64,000 bases of DNA from Rhizobium sp. CFBP 8762 (GTDB lineage Bacteria > Pseudomonadota > Alphaproteobacteria > Rhizobiales > Rhizobiaceae): contig NZ_JACYUD010000001.1 in assembly GCF_014841565.1 (NCBI RefSeq), forward strand, positions 186,001 through 250,000. Reading direction: 5' to 3'. Within the stretch, counting starts at the first letter, position 1, and each line of letters starts with the position of its first letter. The notes beneath the pieces were generated by a model that was not told the DNA's origin, did not search any database, and worked only from the letters and a program-made list of their open reading frames with translations. Both the position numbers and the translations under genes were made by a program. Below are positions 45,162 to 53,654 of the stretch, one piece after another.

Positions 45162-45889
45162 ACTGTACCGTCAATTTCCGCAGAAGCTTTCTGCCAAACA
45201 CCCTCACGCTCCAAAATCTTCGTCGCGGCCATCTGTTCGGCGGCGCGCTTGGAGCGGTCAATTCCTGTTTCCGGCTGTGTGCCGGCTATGTCCACTGTCA
45301 CCGTGAAGCGCGGATCGTGGTCCGGCCCCGAGCGATCATCGACGCGATAGTTCGGCGTGACACCAAATTTCGCGTGCGCCCATTCCTGCAATTCGGTCTT
45401 GGCATCCCGTCGCGCGCCGTCCGCCCGGCTGGCGCGCGCTTCCCACTGACGCGCAATGAAACCACGTGCAGCTTCCAGCCCGCCATCCAGATAAATGGCC
45501 GCTATCAGCGACTCTATCACATCTGCCCGAACATTGAGCATATGTTTTCCGGTCAGCTTTTTCACGTCCGCGCCGGTGCGGATATACAGATGCAGGTTCA
45601 TCGCATCAGCCACTTGCGCGCAGCTTTCTGCACTGACCAACTGGTTCAGCCGAACGGACAACTCCCCCTCATCCGCATCACCAAACCGCTTGAACAGCAG
45701 TTCCGCCACGCAGAGACCCAGAACCCGGTCGCCCAGAAACTCGAGACGCTCGTAGTTGGACGACTTGACGGTGCGCGCGCTGGCGTGGGTCAAAGCCCGG
45801 TCCAGCCGATCTTTCTCGCGAAAAACATAGCCAATTTCGCGTTCGAGCTTGACGCGATCTTCCGCGGCAAGGGACCACATCTTGCTCAT
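45158..45889 (-). CDS. rnc: Ribonuclease III
   Basis: RNase III processes rRNA and cleaves double-stranded RNA. The 243-residue protein has the catalytic motif ERLEFLGDRVLGL (47-59, with E50 and D54), the second metal pair in VIESLIAAIYLDGGLE, and a C-terminal dsRNA-binding domain (DAKTELQEWAHAKFGVTPNY). ATG 45889 is chosen because it forms an ATGA overlap with the lepB stop; the open frame begins at 45940 inside lepB. Confidence 0.96.
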   Translation of the reverse strand: MSKMWSLAAEDRVKLEREIGYVFREKDRLDRALTHASARTVKSSNYERLEFLGDRVLGLCVAELLFKRFGDADEGELSVRLNQLVSAESCAQVADAMNLHLYIRTGADVKKLTGKHMLNVRADVIESLIAAIYLDGGLEAARGFIARQWEARASRADGARRDAKTELQEWAHAKFGVTPNYRVDDRSGPDHDPRFTVTVDIAGTQPETGIDRSKRAAEQMAATKILEREGVWQKASAEIDGTV

Positions 45890-46629
45890 TCGACCGCCTT
45901 GAACAGACGGTCGTAACGAAGGTTGGCGGGCCACTTCCATATTTCCTTGAACGACGTATCGTTGCCAAGGGAAAAGAAAATCAGGCTGGCACGTCCAACG
46001 AGATTTTCAGCCGGAACGAAGCCGACATCGAAACGGCTATCGGCGGAGTTGTCACGGTTGTCGCCCATCATGAAATAATGACCGGCGGGCACGACGAACT
46101 CTTGGGTATTGTCGCCACGGGAGTTGGGGAACTGGTCCAGCGTATCGAAGGCGACGCCGGTATCGAGCGTTTCCTTGAACACGGGCACATCAGCACCGGT
46201 ATCGTACTGGTCGTCAGCGCGGAAGGCACCATCGCCCTGCCGTGGAACGGGATTTCCGTTGATGTACACGATGCTGTCGCGCACCTGCACCCGGTCTCCT
46301 GGCAGGCCGATCAGCCGCTTGATGTAGTCAATATCGGGATTGGGCGGAAAGCGAAACACCACCACATCGCCGCGCTTCGGTTCGCTTGCGAAAATTCGAC
46401 CCGAAAACAGATCGGGCGACAGCGGCAACGAGTATTTGGAATAGCCGTAGGCGAACTTGTTGACGAAAATATAATCGCCCACGAGCAATGTCGGCATCAT
46501 GGAGCCGGAAGGAATGGTAAAAGGCTGGAAAAATACGGTGCGGATCACCAGCGCCAGAAGCAGCGCCTGCACGATGACCTTTATATTTTCCCAAAGGCCA
46601 CTTTGCTGTTTATCAGTTGCTTGTGCCAC
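45886..46629 (-). CDS. lepB: Signal peptidase I
   Basis: LepB removes signal peptides of exported proteins at the inner membrane. The 247-residue enzyme has one N-terminal helix (IKVIVQALLLALVIRTVFFQ), the catalytic S43 in IPSGSMMPTLLVGD, the general base K104 in DYIKRLIGLPGD, and the C-terminal box GHYFMMGDNRDNSADSR. Its stop overlaps rnc. acpS lies 35 bases upstream. Confidence 0.96.
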   Translation of the reverse strand: MAQATDKQQSGLWENIKVIVQALLLALVIRTVFFQPFTIPSGSMMPTLLVGDYIFVNKFAYGYSKYSLPLSPDLFSGRIFASEPKRGDVVVFRFPPNPDIDYIKRLIGLPGDRVQVRDSIVYINGNPVPRQGDGAFRADDQYDTGADVPVFKETLDTGVAFDTLDQFPNSRGDNTQEFVVPAGHYFMMGDNRDNSADSRFDVGFVPAENLVGRASLIFFSLGNDTSFKEIWKWPANLRYDRLFKAVE

Positions 46630-46664
46630 GCCGGATGGTCCCTGTTGAAAATCTGGGGTTTTCT

Positions 46665-47084
46665 CTAGCCGGTTCCGTCACGTCCGGCAACCGGGACCGC
46701 TTCGATTATCACGAAGGCTTGAGCGAGCGGAAAATCATCCGTGATGGTCACATGCACCAGCGCCTCGTGGCCGGGCGGAAGCATGGACATCAGCCGGTCA
46801 TGTGCGCCACCGGTCAGCCGCATGGTTGGCTTGCCACCGGGCAGATTGACCACGCCCATATCTTTCCAGAAAACCCCTTGCGCCAGACCGGTCCCCAGTG
46901 CCTTGGAGCAGGCTTCCTTGGCGGCGAACCGCTTGGCGTAGGATGCGGCACGGTTTTTTCGCCCTTCCGATTTGGCAATCTCCACATCCGTGAAGCAGCG
47001 ATGGGTGAACCGTTCGCCAAAACGGGTCAGCGAATTTTCAATCCGGCGAATATCAATGAGGTCGCTGCCAAGGCCGATGATCAT
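46665..47084 (-). CDS. acpS: Holo-[acyl-carrier-protein] synthase
   Basis: AcpS transfers 4'-phosphopantetheine from CoA to acyl carrier protein. The 139-residue protein has the two metal-binding motifs: D8 in [15 protein letters not shown], and E57 in [19 protein letters not shown] 47084 overlaps the DUF2062 stop (ATGA); the longer open frame to 47192 lies inside DUF2062. Length and motifs are typical. Confidence 0.96.
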   Translation of the reverse strand: MIIGLGSDLIDIRRIENSLTRFGERFTHRCFTDVEIAKSEGRKNRAASYAKRFAAKEACSKALGTGLAQGVFWKDMGVVNLPGGKPTMRLTGGAHDRLMSMLPPGHEALVHVTITDDFPLAQAFVIIEAVPVAGRDGTG

Positions 47085-47644
47085 AGAGCTAATTCCGCTT
47101 GTGCGGAGATGCGCAAAGCAAGCCTCTCGCTTCGCCGCTTTTGAAACAGGCGAACGCCCATGCGTGTTGCGATATAGGATAGAGTACCGCATAGGATGGC
47201 AAGCGGCACAGAACCGACCAGCATAGGTTCGAGGATGGGCCAGAGAGCCACGACATTGACGTGTTCCAGCATGTGCATCAGGTCCGGGGTTGGACCGAGA
47301 ACGGCGTGGTGGCCGAGAACAACGCGCCCTATTTCATAGGTCGCACCCCAGATGAATGGAAATGTCAGTGGGTTTCCAACAGCCGTTGCCAGTGCAGCGG
47401 CGAGCACATCGCCCGCAAAAATCTTGGCCAGCACCACCGCCAACACGATATGTCCGCCAACGAGCGGCGTGCAGGAGGATGCAACGCCAGCCGCAACCCC
47501 TAAGGCCACTGAATGCGGCGAAGCCCGCAAACGCAGCACACGGGTGACAAGATAGCGAACCCTGCGCCATTGTCCCTTGGCGGGATAAAGCAGGTTGCGC
47601 ACCTTGGCCGCAAAACTCTGGGGATCTCTACGTCTGAATACCAT
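47081..47644 (-). CDS. DUF2062 family membrane protein
   Basis: The 187-residue protein has the DUF2062 arrangement: a basic N-terminus ([20 protein letters not shown]) and hydrophobic segments ([40 protein letters not shown]). A long C-terminal helix pair follows. The role is unknown. DUF2062 proteins stand upstream of acpS in many Rhizobiales, so it is probably part of the envelope/lipid gene cluster. ATG 47644 has AGAGAAG just upstream. A dispersed repeat begins ten bases above the start. Confidence 0.88.
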   Translation of the reverse strand: MVFRRRDPQSFAAKVRNLLYPAKGQWRRVRYLVTRVLRLRASPHSVALGVAAGVASSCTPLVGGHIVLAVVLAKIFAGDVLAAALATAVGNPLTFPFIWGATYEIGRVVLGHHAVLGPTPDLMHMLEHVNVVALWPILEPMLVGSVPLAILCGTLSYIATRMGVRLFQKRRSERLALRISAQAELAL

Positions 47645-47653
47645 GGTCTTCTC

Positions 47654-47711
47654 TTGGAGCATTTCCAGCAAACAAGCGTGAGCGGTTTAACGTCTGGAAA
47701 CGCATGGAGCA
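47654..47711. repeat. Dispersed repeat, composite A+B (reverse orientation)
   Basis: GGAGCATTTCCAGCAAACAA, the reverse of the type A core, continues into GCGTGAGCGGTTTAACG, which resembles the type B core. It sits in the 5' leader of DUF2062-acpS-lepB-rnc-era, abutting the ribosome site, so it would be transcribed with them. Confidence 0.6.
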
Positions 47712-47861
47712 GAGATAGACCATCATCAGGCAATTTTACAGGGCGCTCCAGCGTTTATCGCTGACTGCAACAGCGCCCCACCGTAGCTATGCGCCAGGCG
47801 CATAGCAGATCCTGCAATTCTCCGCACCATCAAGGACACTGCGGAAATCTATCTTTGACGC

Positions 47862-48014
47862 TTAGAAGCCCTTGCGGAACATGCCGCGATCAACCTGACG
47901 CTGACGGTATTCCAGATCGATACGATCCAGCGAACCGTTGAGATAGGCGCTTTCACGCTCTTCTGCAGTCGGGGCACGCAGCGCGCTTGCAAGCTTTCTG
48001 AACTGGGTAAACAT
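47862..48014 (-). CDS. DUF3563 family small protein (50 residues)
   Basis: The protein reads MFTQFRKLASALRAPTAEER then ESAYLNGSLDRIDLEYRQRQ and VDRGMFRKGF. The AYLNGSLDRIDLEYRQRQ block matches the DUF3563 pattern of short rhizobial proteins of unknown role. AAAGAGG lies six bases before ATG 48014. It stands alone between rsh and the DUF2062 leader, with a T/C-rich imperfect hairpin in its leader (48020-48060). Confidence 0.8.
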   Translation of the reverse strand: MFTQFRKLASALRAPTAEERESAYLNGSLDRIDLEYRQRQVDRGMFRKGF

Positions 48015-48132
48015 GATAAACCTCTTTCTTTATCGTCTGACAGGAAGATAAGAAAGAAAGCGCCTTTTCACCAGCGCCAGTTCTCATGGGCAGCCATGCG
48101 CCAAGTGCATGCCGAGTTAATATAGGCCCTAT

Positions 48133-48155
48133 ACCTGCCTCTTCTGGAGGCAGGT
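48133..48155 (-). terminator. Hairpin after rsh
   Basis: Perfect 9-bp stem ACCTGCCTC / GAGGCAGGT with a 5-base loop, three bases beyond the rsh stop. No T run follows, so it may be a processing or stabilising stem rather than a true intrinsic terminator. Confidence 0.55.
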
Positions 48156-48158
48156 GCA

Positions 48159-50381
48159 TCATTCATAGACGCGGCTGATGGTGGAAACGCAGGGCAATTC
48201 TTTCAACTGCGTGATGAGCGAATTCAGCTGGCGCAGATCCCACACTTCCAGATCCAGCACCAGTTCGCTGAAATCAGCTGCGATCCGACCCATCGCAAGG
48301 CGTAGGATGTTCGTGTCTGCCGTTGCCACGACCTGCGAAATTTCTGCCAACGTGCCGGGTTCGTTCAAAGCATTGATCATGATGCGCGCCATGAAGCGCG
48401 TATTGTTGGCCTCATCCAAATCCCAGCGGATATCGATCCAGCGGTCCGGCTCGTCGTCAAACTTTTGCAGGATCGGCGATTGAATGGGGTAAATAGTGAT
48501 ACCCCTGTCCTTCTCCATGATCCCGACAATGCGATCTCCCGGCACGGCGCCCGCTGGACCAAAGTGAACTTCGGCATTGCCAGACAGTCCACGGATCGGC
48601 AATGCTTCAGGACCATCGCTGTCAGCAGCTTCCAGACTGGCTTTCGAGCGGCCCGGAAGCTTGAACACCATGCCAGCAGCGCTGCGCATGTTGAACCAGC
48701 CGTCATCCGCATTGGGCTTGACGGTGACCCGCTCATCCTGATGATCCGGGAAGACGGCCCGCAGAACATCCAGCGAGGACAATTCGCCGCGCCCGACCGA
48801 GGCAATCGCATCCTCGATATCCTTCTGCCCCAACCGGTGCAAGGCGGGTTTCATGGCATCGCGGGAGAAAGCCTTGCCAGCGCGCTCGAATGTGCGCTCA
48901 AGGATACGATGCCCAAGACCGGAATATTGCTTGCGAATGGCCGCACGGGTTGCCTTGCGAATGGCCGCCCGCGCCTTGCCGGTGACGACAATTTCCTCCC
49001 AGGCGGGCGGCGGCACCTGAATGCCGGAGCGCACGATCTCCACCTCATCGCCATTGGCAAGCCGTGTAACAAGCGGCATGATCCGTCCGTTGATCTTGGC
49101 ACCCACACAGGTATCGCCAATATTGGTGTGGACCGCATAGGCAAAATCAATCGGCGTCGCGCCACGCGGCAGCGCGATCAACTGACCTTTGGGTGTGAAA
49201 CAGAACACCTGATCCTGAAACAGTTCCAGCTTGGTGTGTTCCAGAAACTCTTCGGCATTCTCCCCTTCGGCGAGAGACTCAATGGTGCGGCGCAGCCAGG
49301 AATATGCGTTGGATTTCGGCGACAGCGCACCGTCCTGCGCATCGCGGCCATCCTTGTAGAGGGAGTGGGCAGCAATACCGTATTCCGCAATGTCGTTCAT
49401 CCGCCGTGAGCGGATTTGCAGCTCGATCCGCTGACGCGACGGCCCGACAATCGTGGTGTGAACGGACTGATAGTCGTTTTGCTTGGGCGTGGAAATGTAA
49501 TCCTTGAACCGCCCGGGCACCACGCGCCAGCGCGTGTGCACGATGCCGAGCGCGCGGTAACAGGACGGAATATCGTCCACTATAATCCTGAAACCGTAGA
49601 CGTCGGATAACTGCTCGAATGACAGCGATTTCGACTGCATTTTGCGAAATACGGAATAGGGTTGCTTTTGCCGCCCTTTAACCTGCGCATTCGCCAGCCC
49701 CTGCGCCTGCAGGAGTTCCCGCAGTTCATCTTCAATTTTGGTAACAAGGCCCTCATTGCGGGTGGAGAGATCGCCGAGCCGCTTTGTTACCGTCTCATAA
49801 GCTTCGGGGTTGATATGGCGGAACGACAGGTCCTCCAGTTCCTCGCGCATATCCTGCATACCCATGCGCCCGGCCAACGGCGCGTAGATATCCATGGTTT
49901 CTTCCGAAATGCGCTTGCGCTTTTCCGAAGACATATGGTCGAGCGTGCGCATATTGTGCAAGCGATCCGCCAGCTTGACGAGCAGAACGCGCACATCATC
50001 CGAGATTGCCAGCAGCAGCTTGCGAAGATTTTCCGCCTGCTTTGCCTTCTTCGTCACCAGATCCAGCTTTTTGATCTTGGTCAGGCCCTCAACCAGCGCG
50101 CCGATATCATCGCCGAACATTTCGTCAATTTCAGCGCGCGTGGCGCTGGTGTCTTCAATCGTATCATGCAGCAGTGCCACCGCGATCGTGGATTCATCCA
50201 GCCGCATTTCCGTAAGAATGGCCGCAACTTCCAGAGGATGCGAAATATAGGGGTCACCGCTGGCGCGTTTCTGCTGGCCATGCTTCTGCATGGCGTAGAC
50301 GTAAGCCTTGTTCAAAAGCGCTTCATTGGCATCCGGCTTATATTTCTGAACCCGCTCAACGAGTTCGTACTGACGCATCAT
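48159..50381 (-). CDS. rsh: Bifunctional (p)ppGpp synthetase/hydrolase Rsh
   Basis: Rsh makes and degrades the alarmone (p)ppGpp. The 740-residue protein has an intact HD hydrolase domain (PYISHPLEVAAILTEMRLDE; VALLHDTIEDTSATRAEI; LVKLADRLHNMRTL), the synthetase domain (DVYGFRIIVDDIPSCYRALG; DYISTPKQNDYQSVHTTIVG), TGS (FCFTPKGQLIALPRGATPID), and a C-terminal ACT domain (MINALNEPGTLAEISQVVAT). As in most alphaproteobacteria it is the single long Rsh. ATG 50381 with TTGGAG upstream is chosen. A promoter-like element and terminators lie just upstream. Confidence 0.96.
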   Translation of the reverse strand: MMRQYELVERVQKYKPDANEALLNKAYVYAMQKHGQQKRASGDPYISHPLEVAAILTEMRLDESTIAVALLHDTIEDTSATRAEIDEMFGDDIGALVEGLTKIKKLDLVTKKAKQAENLRKLLLAISDDVRVLLVKLADRLHNMRTLDHMSSEKRKRISEETMDIYAPLAGRMGMQDMREELEDLSFRHINPEAYETVTKRLGDLSTRNEGLVTKIEDELRELLQAQGLANAQVKGRQKQPYSVFRKMQSKSLSFEQLSDVYGFRIIVDDIPSCYRALGIVHTRWRVVPGRFKDYISTPKQNDYQSVHTTIVGPSRQRIELQIRSRRMNDIAEYGIAAHSLYKDGRDAQDGALSPKSNAYSWLRRTIESLAEGENAEEFLEHTKLELFQDQVFCFTPKGQLIALPRGATPIDFAYAVHTNIGDTCVGAKINGRIMPLVTRLANGDEVEIVRSGIQVPPPAWEEIVVTGKARAAIRKATRAAIRKQYSGLGHRILERTFERAGKAFSRDAMKPALHRLGQKDIEDAIASVGRGELSSLDVLRAVFPDHQDERVTVKPNADDGWFNMRSAAGMVFKLPGRSKASLEAADSDGPEALPIRGLSGNAEVHFGPAGAVPGDRIVGIMEKDRGITIYPIQSPILQKFDDEPDRWIDIRWDLDEANNTRFMARIMINALNEPGTLAEISQVVATADTNILRLAMGRIAADFSELVLDLEVWDLRQLNSLITQLKELPCVSTISRVYE

Positions 50382-50402
50382 TGTGAAGCGACTCCAAAAC
50401 AC

Positions 50403-50434
50403 AAAAAAGTGCGCCGATCATAGGACCGACGCAC
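50403..50434 (-). terminator. Intrinsic terminator immediately upstream of rsh
   Basis: On the minus strand, GTGCGTCG pairs with CGGCGCAC (50427-50434 and 50409-50416; one G-T pair), loop of ten, followed by six T at 50408-50403. It lies only 22 bases before the rsh start and overlaps the promoter-like pair at 50417-50444. Confidence 0.75.
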
Positions 50435-50444
50435 GTTTAAGCAA
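50417..50444 (-). promoter_or_regulatory. Candidate rsh promoter
   Basis: On the minus strand TTGCTT (50444-50439), 16 bases, then TATGAT (50422-50417) make a good sigma-70-like promoter. Transcription would start near 50410, giving a leader of about 30 bases containing the TTGGAG ribosome site, and would begin within the second arm of the terminator hairpin. Confidence 0.55.
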
Positions 50445-50469
50445 ACAAAAACATAACCATCGCTGCGGT

Positions 50470-50497
50470 CAAAACGTAAGACGTTACCGTCTTGCGT
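50470..50497 (-). terminator. Intrinsic terminator after rpoZ
   Basis: On the minus strand ACGCAAGACG-GTAA-CGTCTTACGT (one wobble pair) is followed by TTTGACC. It lies 17 bases past the rpoZ stop and is the first of two terminators before rsh. Confidence 0.7.
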
Positions 50498-50513
50498 CAG
50501 ACAACCGACAGAA

Positions 50514-50921
50514 TCAGTAATCGTCACTCTTCTCTGGCGCAACAAGTCCCTCGATACCGGCAAGAAGCTCTTCTTCCGACATACGGTCAAAGGTCAGCGG
50601 CTCCGGCTCGTCGTCGGAAACGCTCGCATCGGCAAATTCTGTCGACGCTTCCGTGGCAATCAGGCTTTCTGCGCTTGGTTCTGGCTCGTCCACCTCGACA
50701 TGCTTTTGCAGCGAATGGATCAAATCTTCCTTGAGGTCACCGGGTGACAGGGTTTCATCGGCAATTTCGCGCAGCGCCACGACGGGATTCTTGTCGTTGT
50801 CACGGTCGATGGTGATGGAAGCGCCCTGCGAAATCAGGCGTGCACGGTGACTGGCGAGCAGCACGAGCTCGAAGCGATTGTCAACTTTATCAATGCAGTC
50901 TTCTACGGTGACACGGGCCAT
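50514..50921 (-). CDS. rpoZ: RNA polymerase omega subunit
   Basis: Omega stabilises the beta' subunit of RNA polymerase and, with rsh close by, is part of the classical rpoZ-spoT pairing. The 135-residue protein opens [20 protein letters not shown] and [20 protein letters not shown], the omega core, with an acidic C-terminal extension typical of alphaproteobacteria. ATG 50921 with GGACAGG-like bases upstream is chosen; the open frame begins at 50960. Confidence 0.95.
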   Translation of the reverse strand: MARVTVEDCIDKVDNRFELVLLASHRARLISQGASITIDRDNDKNPVVALREIADETLSPGDLKEDLIHSLQKHVEVDEPEPSAESLIATEASTEFADASVSDDEPEPLTFDRMSEEELLAGIEGLVAPEKSDDY

Positions 50922-51385
50922 TGCCTGTCCTTTGCAGTTCACAATTTCAGGAGTTGCCAAAGGCGATACAATTAATAGAGAGAAATTTCAAGTTTTTCCT
51001 CTCTCACTATAGACAGCGTCTGTTTGTGCGCCATGTACCAATGACATCCACATCTATAGCGTCATGGCATTCATTCCGACACAGTTTTCCGCGCGTGTAC
51101 GGGACAGCGTTAATGCAATCTTAGGTAGAAAACGACTATCTGATTGAACTCATGTGTAGTATGCATGAGTTTTTTACCAAGCGCATAAACCGTTATAAAG
51201 ACAGTAGAATACCGAATGGTTCTCCGCTAGTCATCCTAGCTAATTCAACTCAGAATTGCTTGGAATGAGATTGACACTGTCCTAATACTCTAACAAACGT
51301 TTTTGTGCCGCCTCAATGGTGGAATAACAGCAGCCCAGCCCCATCTCACTGCTTAACCCGAAGTTTGTACAAAGGAAATGACGGA
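50922..51385. other. AT-rich intergenic region rpoZ / NYN gene
   Basis: This 464-base divergent gap is visibly richer in A/T than its surroundings and has no credible protein-coding frame. It holds a plus-strand intrinsic terminator at 51147-51175 with no gene in front of it, so it may encode a small RNA between about 50950 and 51175. It must also carry the leftward rpoZ promoter and the rightward NYN promoter; TTGACA at 51271 is one candidate -35. Confidence 0.5.
51147..51175 (+). terminator. Orphan intrinsic terminator
   Basis: Perfect 8-bp stem AACTCATG / CATGAGTT (51147-51154, 51164-51171), a 9-base loop, and six T ending at 51175. No annotated plus-strand gene lies upstream before the divergent rpoZ, which points to a non-coding transcript. 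Confidence 0.7.
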
Positions 51386-51961
51386 ATGTTTGATCCACGC
51401 GAGAAGATAGCGCTCTTTATTGATGGCGCAAATCTCTACGCTGCCTCCAAAAGTCTGGGCTTCGACATCGACTATCGCAAGCTGCTGAAGGCTTTTCAAG
51501 CTCGTGGATATCTGCTGCGTGCCTACTACTACACAGCATTGGTGGAGGATCAGGAATATTCTTCCATCCGCCCGTTGATCGACTGGCTGGATTACAACGG
51601 CTACAAGGTGGTGACGAAACCTGCCAAAGAGTTCACCGATTCGCTGGGTCGCCGCAAGGTCAAGGGCAATATGGACATTGAGCTTGCCATTGATGCCATG
51701 GAACAGGCTGCAACCGTTGACCATCTCGTTTTGTTTTCGGGTGACGGCGATTTCACCACCTTGGTCGAAGCGCTGCAACGCAAGGGCCGGAAGGTATCCG
51801 TTATCTCTACAATGGCAACCCAGCCCGCTATGATTGCCGACGACCTACGCCGTCAGGCCGACCATTTTATTGACCTGTTGAGCCTGCGTTCGGAAATTGG
51901 CCGTGAACTGAGCGAACGTCCGGCGCGCTTGCCGGAAACAAACGACGCGGATGCATCCTGA
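51386..51961 (+). CDS. NYN-domain (LabA-like) putative ribonuclease
   Basis: The 191-residue protein has the PIN-like NYN fold: IALFIDGANLYAASKSLGFD with the metal Asp D13, GNMDIELAIDAMEQ, and LFSGDGDFTTLVEALQRKGR. This is the LabA/DUF88 subgroup. NYN proteins are metal-dependent RNases, but a substrate for this one is unknown. ATG 51386 has AAAGGA about nine bases upstream; the open frame extends to 51305. A strong palindromic terminator follows. Confidence 0.92.
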   Translation: MFDPREKIALFIDGANLYAASKSLGFDIDYRKLLKAFQARGYLLRAYYYTALVEDQEYSSIRPLIDWLDYNGYKVVTKPAKEFTDSLGRRKVKGNMDIELAIDAMEQAATVDHLVLFSGDGDFTTLVEALQRKGRKVSVISTMATQPAMIADDLRRQADHFIDLLSLRSEIGRELSERPARLPETNDADAS

Positions 51962-51977
51962 TCCAAGACTGCAAACG

Positions 51978-52001
51978 AAAGGCCGGATATCCGGCCTTTT
52001 T
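51978..52001. terminator. Palindromic terminator between NYN gene and smpB
   Basis: A perfect 22-base palindrome (51978-51999, arms AAAGGCCGGAT / ATCCGGCCTTT) is followed by more T. It lies in the 72-base convergent gap and can serve both directions. Confidence 0.85.
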
Positions 52002-52033
52002 ACTTTCAGCGCGCCTTGAGGCAACCGGGTCTG

Positions 52034-52513
52034 TTATCCGCGATCTTTCAGCAAGCGTGTCTTCTGCCGGTTCCAGTCGCGTTCCTTCTCCGTCTCGCGC
52101 TTGTCGTGCAGTTTTTTGCCCTTGGCCAGCGCAAGCTCCAGCTTTGCCCTCCCCTGATCGTTGAAGTAGACTTTGAGCGGCACAAGCGACATGCCCTCGC
52201 GGTTGACGGAGATCATCAGCCGGTTCACTTCGCGTTTTGACAATAGCAATTTGCGACGACGGCGCGTTTCGTGATTGAAGCGGTTGGCCTGCAGATATTC
52301 CGGAAGATAGGAATTGATCAGCCAGATTTCGCCGCCCTCATCGGTAGCATAGGACTCGGCAATATTGGCCTTGCCCTCACGCAGCGACTTAACCTCGGTG
52401 CCGGTCAGCACAATGCCAGCCTCGTAGGTATCGATAATTTCGTAGTTAAACCGGGCTTTGCGATTTTCCGCCACGATCTTCTTGACGACGCGTTGGCTGC
52501 CTTTTGGTGCCAT
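52034..52513 (-). CDS. smpB: SsrA-binding protein SmpB
   Basis: SmpB binds tmRNA for rescue of stalled ribosomes. The 159-residue protein has [20 protein letters not shown], the block [20 protein letters not shown] and the C-terminal basic tail [20 protein letters not shown]. Its ATG shares one base with the dapA stop (TGATG), so the two are coupled, a common alphaproteobacterial order. Confidence 0.97.
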   Translation of the reverse strand: MAPKGSQRVVKKIVAENRKARFNYEIIDTYEAGIVLTGTEVKSLREGKANIAESYATDEGGEIWLINSYLPEYLQANRFNHETRRRRKLLLSKREVNRLMISVNREGMSLVPLKVYFNDQGRAKLELALAKGKKLHDKRETEKERDWNRQKTRLLKDRG

Positions 52514-53394
52514 CAGTTGAGCAATCCTGCATGGTTGAGTGCCGCATCAATGGCGGCCTGCGTTGTTTGTTCCAGCGGCAGAAGCGGCGAGCGCACCGAT
52601 GTGCTCATCCGTCCCAGCCTGGACAAGGCATATTTAGTGCCGCAAACGCCAGGTTCCATAAAAATAGCTTTGTGCAGCGGCATCAGACGATCCTGATACT
52701 CAAGTGCCGTTGCAAAATCACCCGCCAGCGTCGCTTCCTGAAACTGCGCGCACAGGCGTGGCGCCACATTGGCCGTAACCGAAATACAGCCAACCCCGCC
52801 ATGACAATTGAACCCAAGTGCCGTCGCATCTTCGCCGGAAAGCTGGACGAACGCCTTGCCACACTGGAGCCGCTGGTCGGATACGCGTTCGATTTTGCCC
52901 GTCGCGTCTTTCACGCCCATAATTTGCGGGTGAGCTTTGTGAAGCGCAGCCATCGTTTCCACTGTCATGTCGATCACCGAGCGACCGGGAATGTTATAGA
53001 TAATAATCGGCAGGGAAATGCTGTCCGCAATGGCCGAAAAGTGGGCGATAAGACCCTTTTGTGTCGGCTTGTTATAATAGGGTGTAACCACCAGCACCGC
53101 ATCTGCTCCGGCTTTTTCTGCATGCTGAGCAAGATCGATTGCCTCGCGTGTGTTGTTGGAGCCCGCGCCCGCGATGACCGGCACACGGCCGGCCGCCGTC
53201 TGAACGCAAAGTTCCACCACCTGTTTGTGCTCGGCATGGGAAAGCGTCGGCGACTCCCCGGTTGTTCCAACCGGCACCAACCCGTGACTTCCCTCTGCTA
53301 TCTGCCACTCCACATGGGCAGCGAAGCCATCGAGATCGACCGATCCGGACTCCGTAAAGGGCGTAACGAGGGCGGGAATGGAACCCTTGAACAT
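52513..53394 (-). CDS. dapA: 4-hydroxy-tetrahydrodipicolinate synthase
   Basis: DapA condenses pyruvate with aspartate semialdehyde for lysine and diaminopimelate. The 293-residue protein has the Schiff-base K162 in [10 protein letters not shown]44-T45 in GTTGES, Y133 and R138 in YNIPGRS, and the G-rich [14 protein letters not shown] block. ATG 53394 ([13 protein letters not shown]) has AGGAG six bases before it; the frame opens at 53430. It leads a two-gene unit with smpB. Confidence 0.96.
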   Translation of the reverse strand: MFKGSIPALVTPFTESGSVDLDGFAAHVEWQIAEGSHGLVPVGTTGESPTLSHAEHKQVVELCVQTAAGRVPVIAGAGSNNTREAIDLAQHAEKAGADAVLVVTPYYNKPTQKGLIAHFSAIADSISLPIIIYNIPGRSVIDMTVETMAALHKAHPQIMGVKDATGKIERVSDQRLQCGKAFVQLSGEDATALGFNCHGGVGCISVTANVAPRLCAQFQEATLAGDFATALEYQDRLMPLHKAIFMEPGVCGTKYALSRLGRMSTSVRSPLLPLEQTTQAAIDAALNHAGLLN

Positions 53395-53654
53395 GCAGCA
53401 CTCCTGATGGCCTATGCGCGCTGCCTGCACTCACGCTTTGGCCGCATTCGCTGATTAGAAAATTAGCCGCACCATAATCGTGTGATGCAAGCGCGGCAAG
53501 CGCTCGTGTATCGTTTTCATGACAGGCATTCTGGACAATCCCGCTGGGAGCAGCGCTGCATTTAACCGGACAGCACTCCGATGAGTAACCTTTCGTTAAT
53601 GAAGCAACGGCCTAATAGACCTGAACTGGAAGCCTGCCGAGTGTGGAACCTGAG

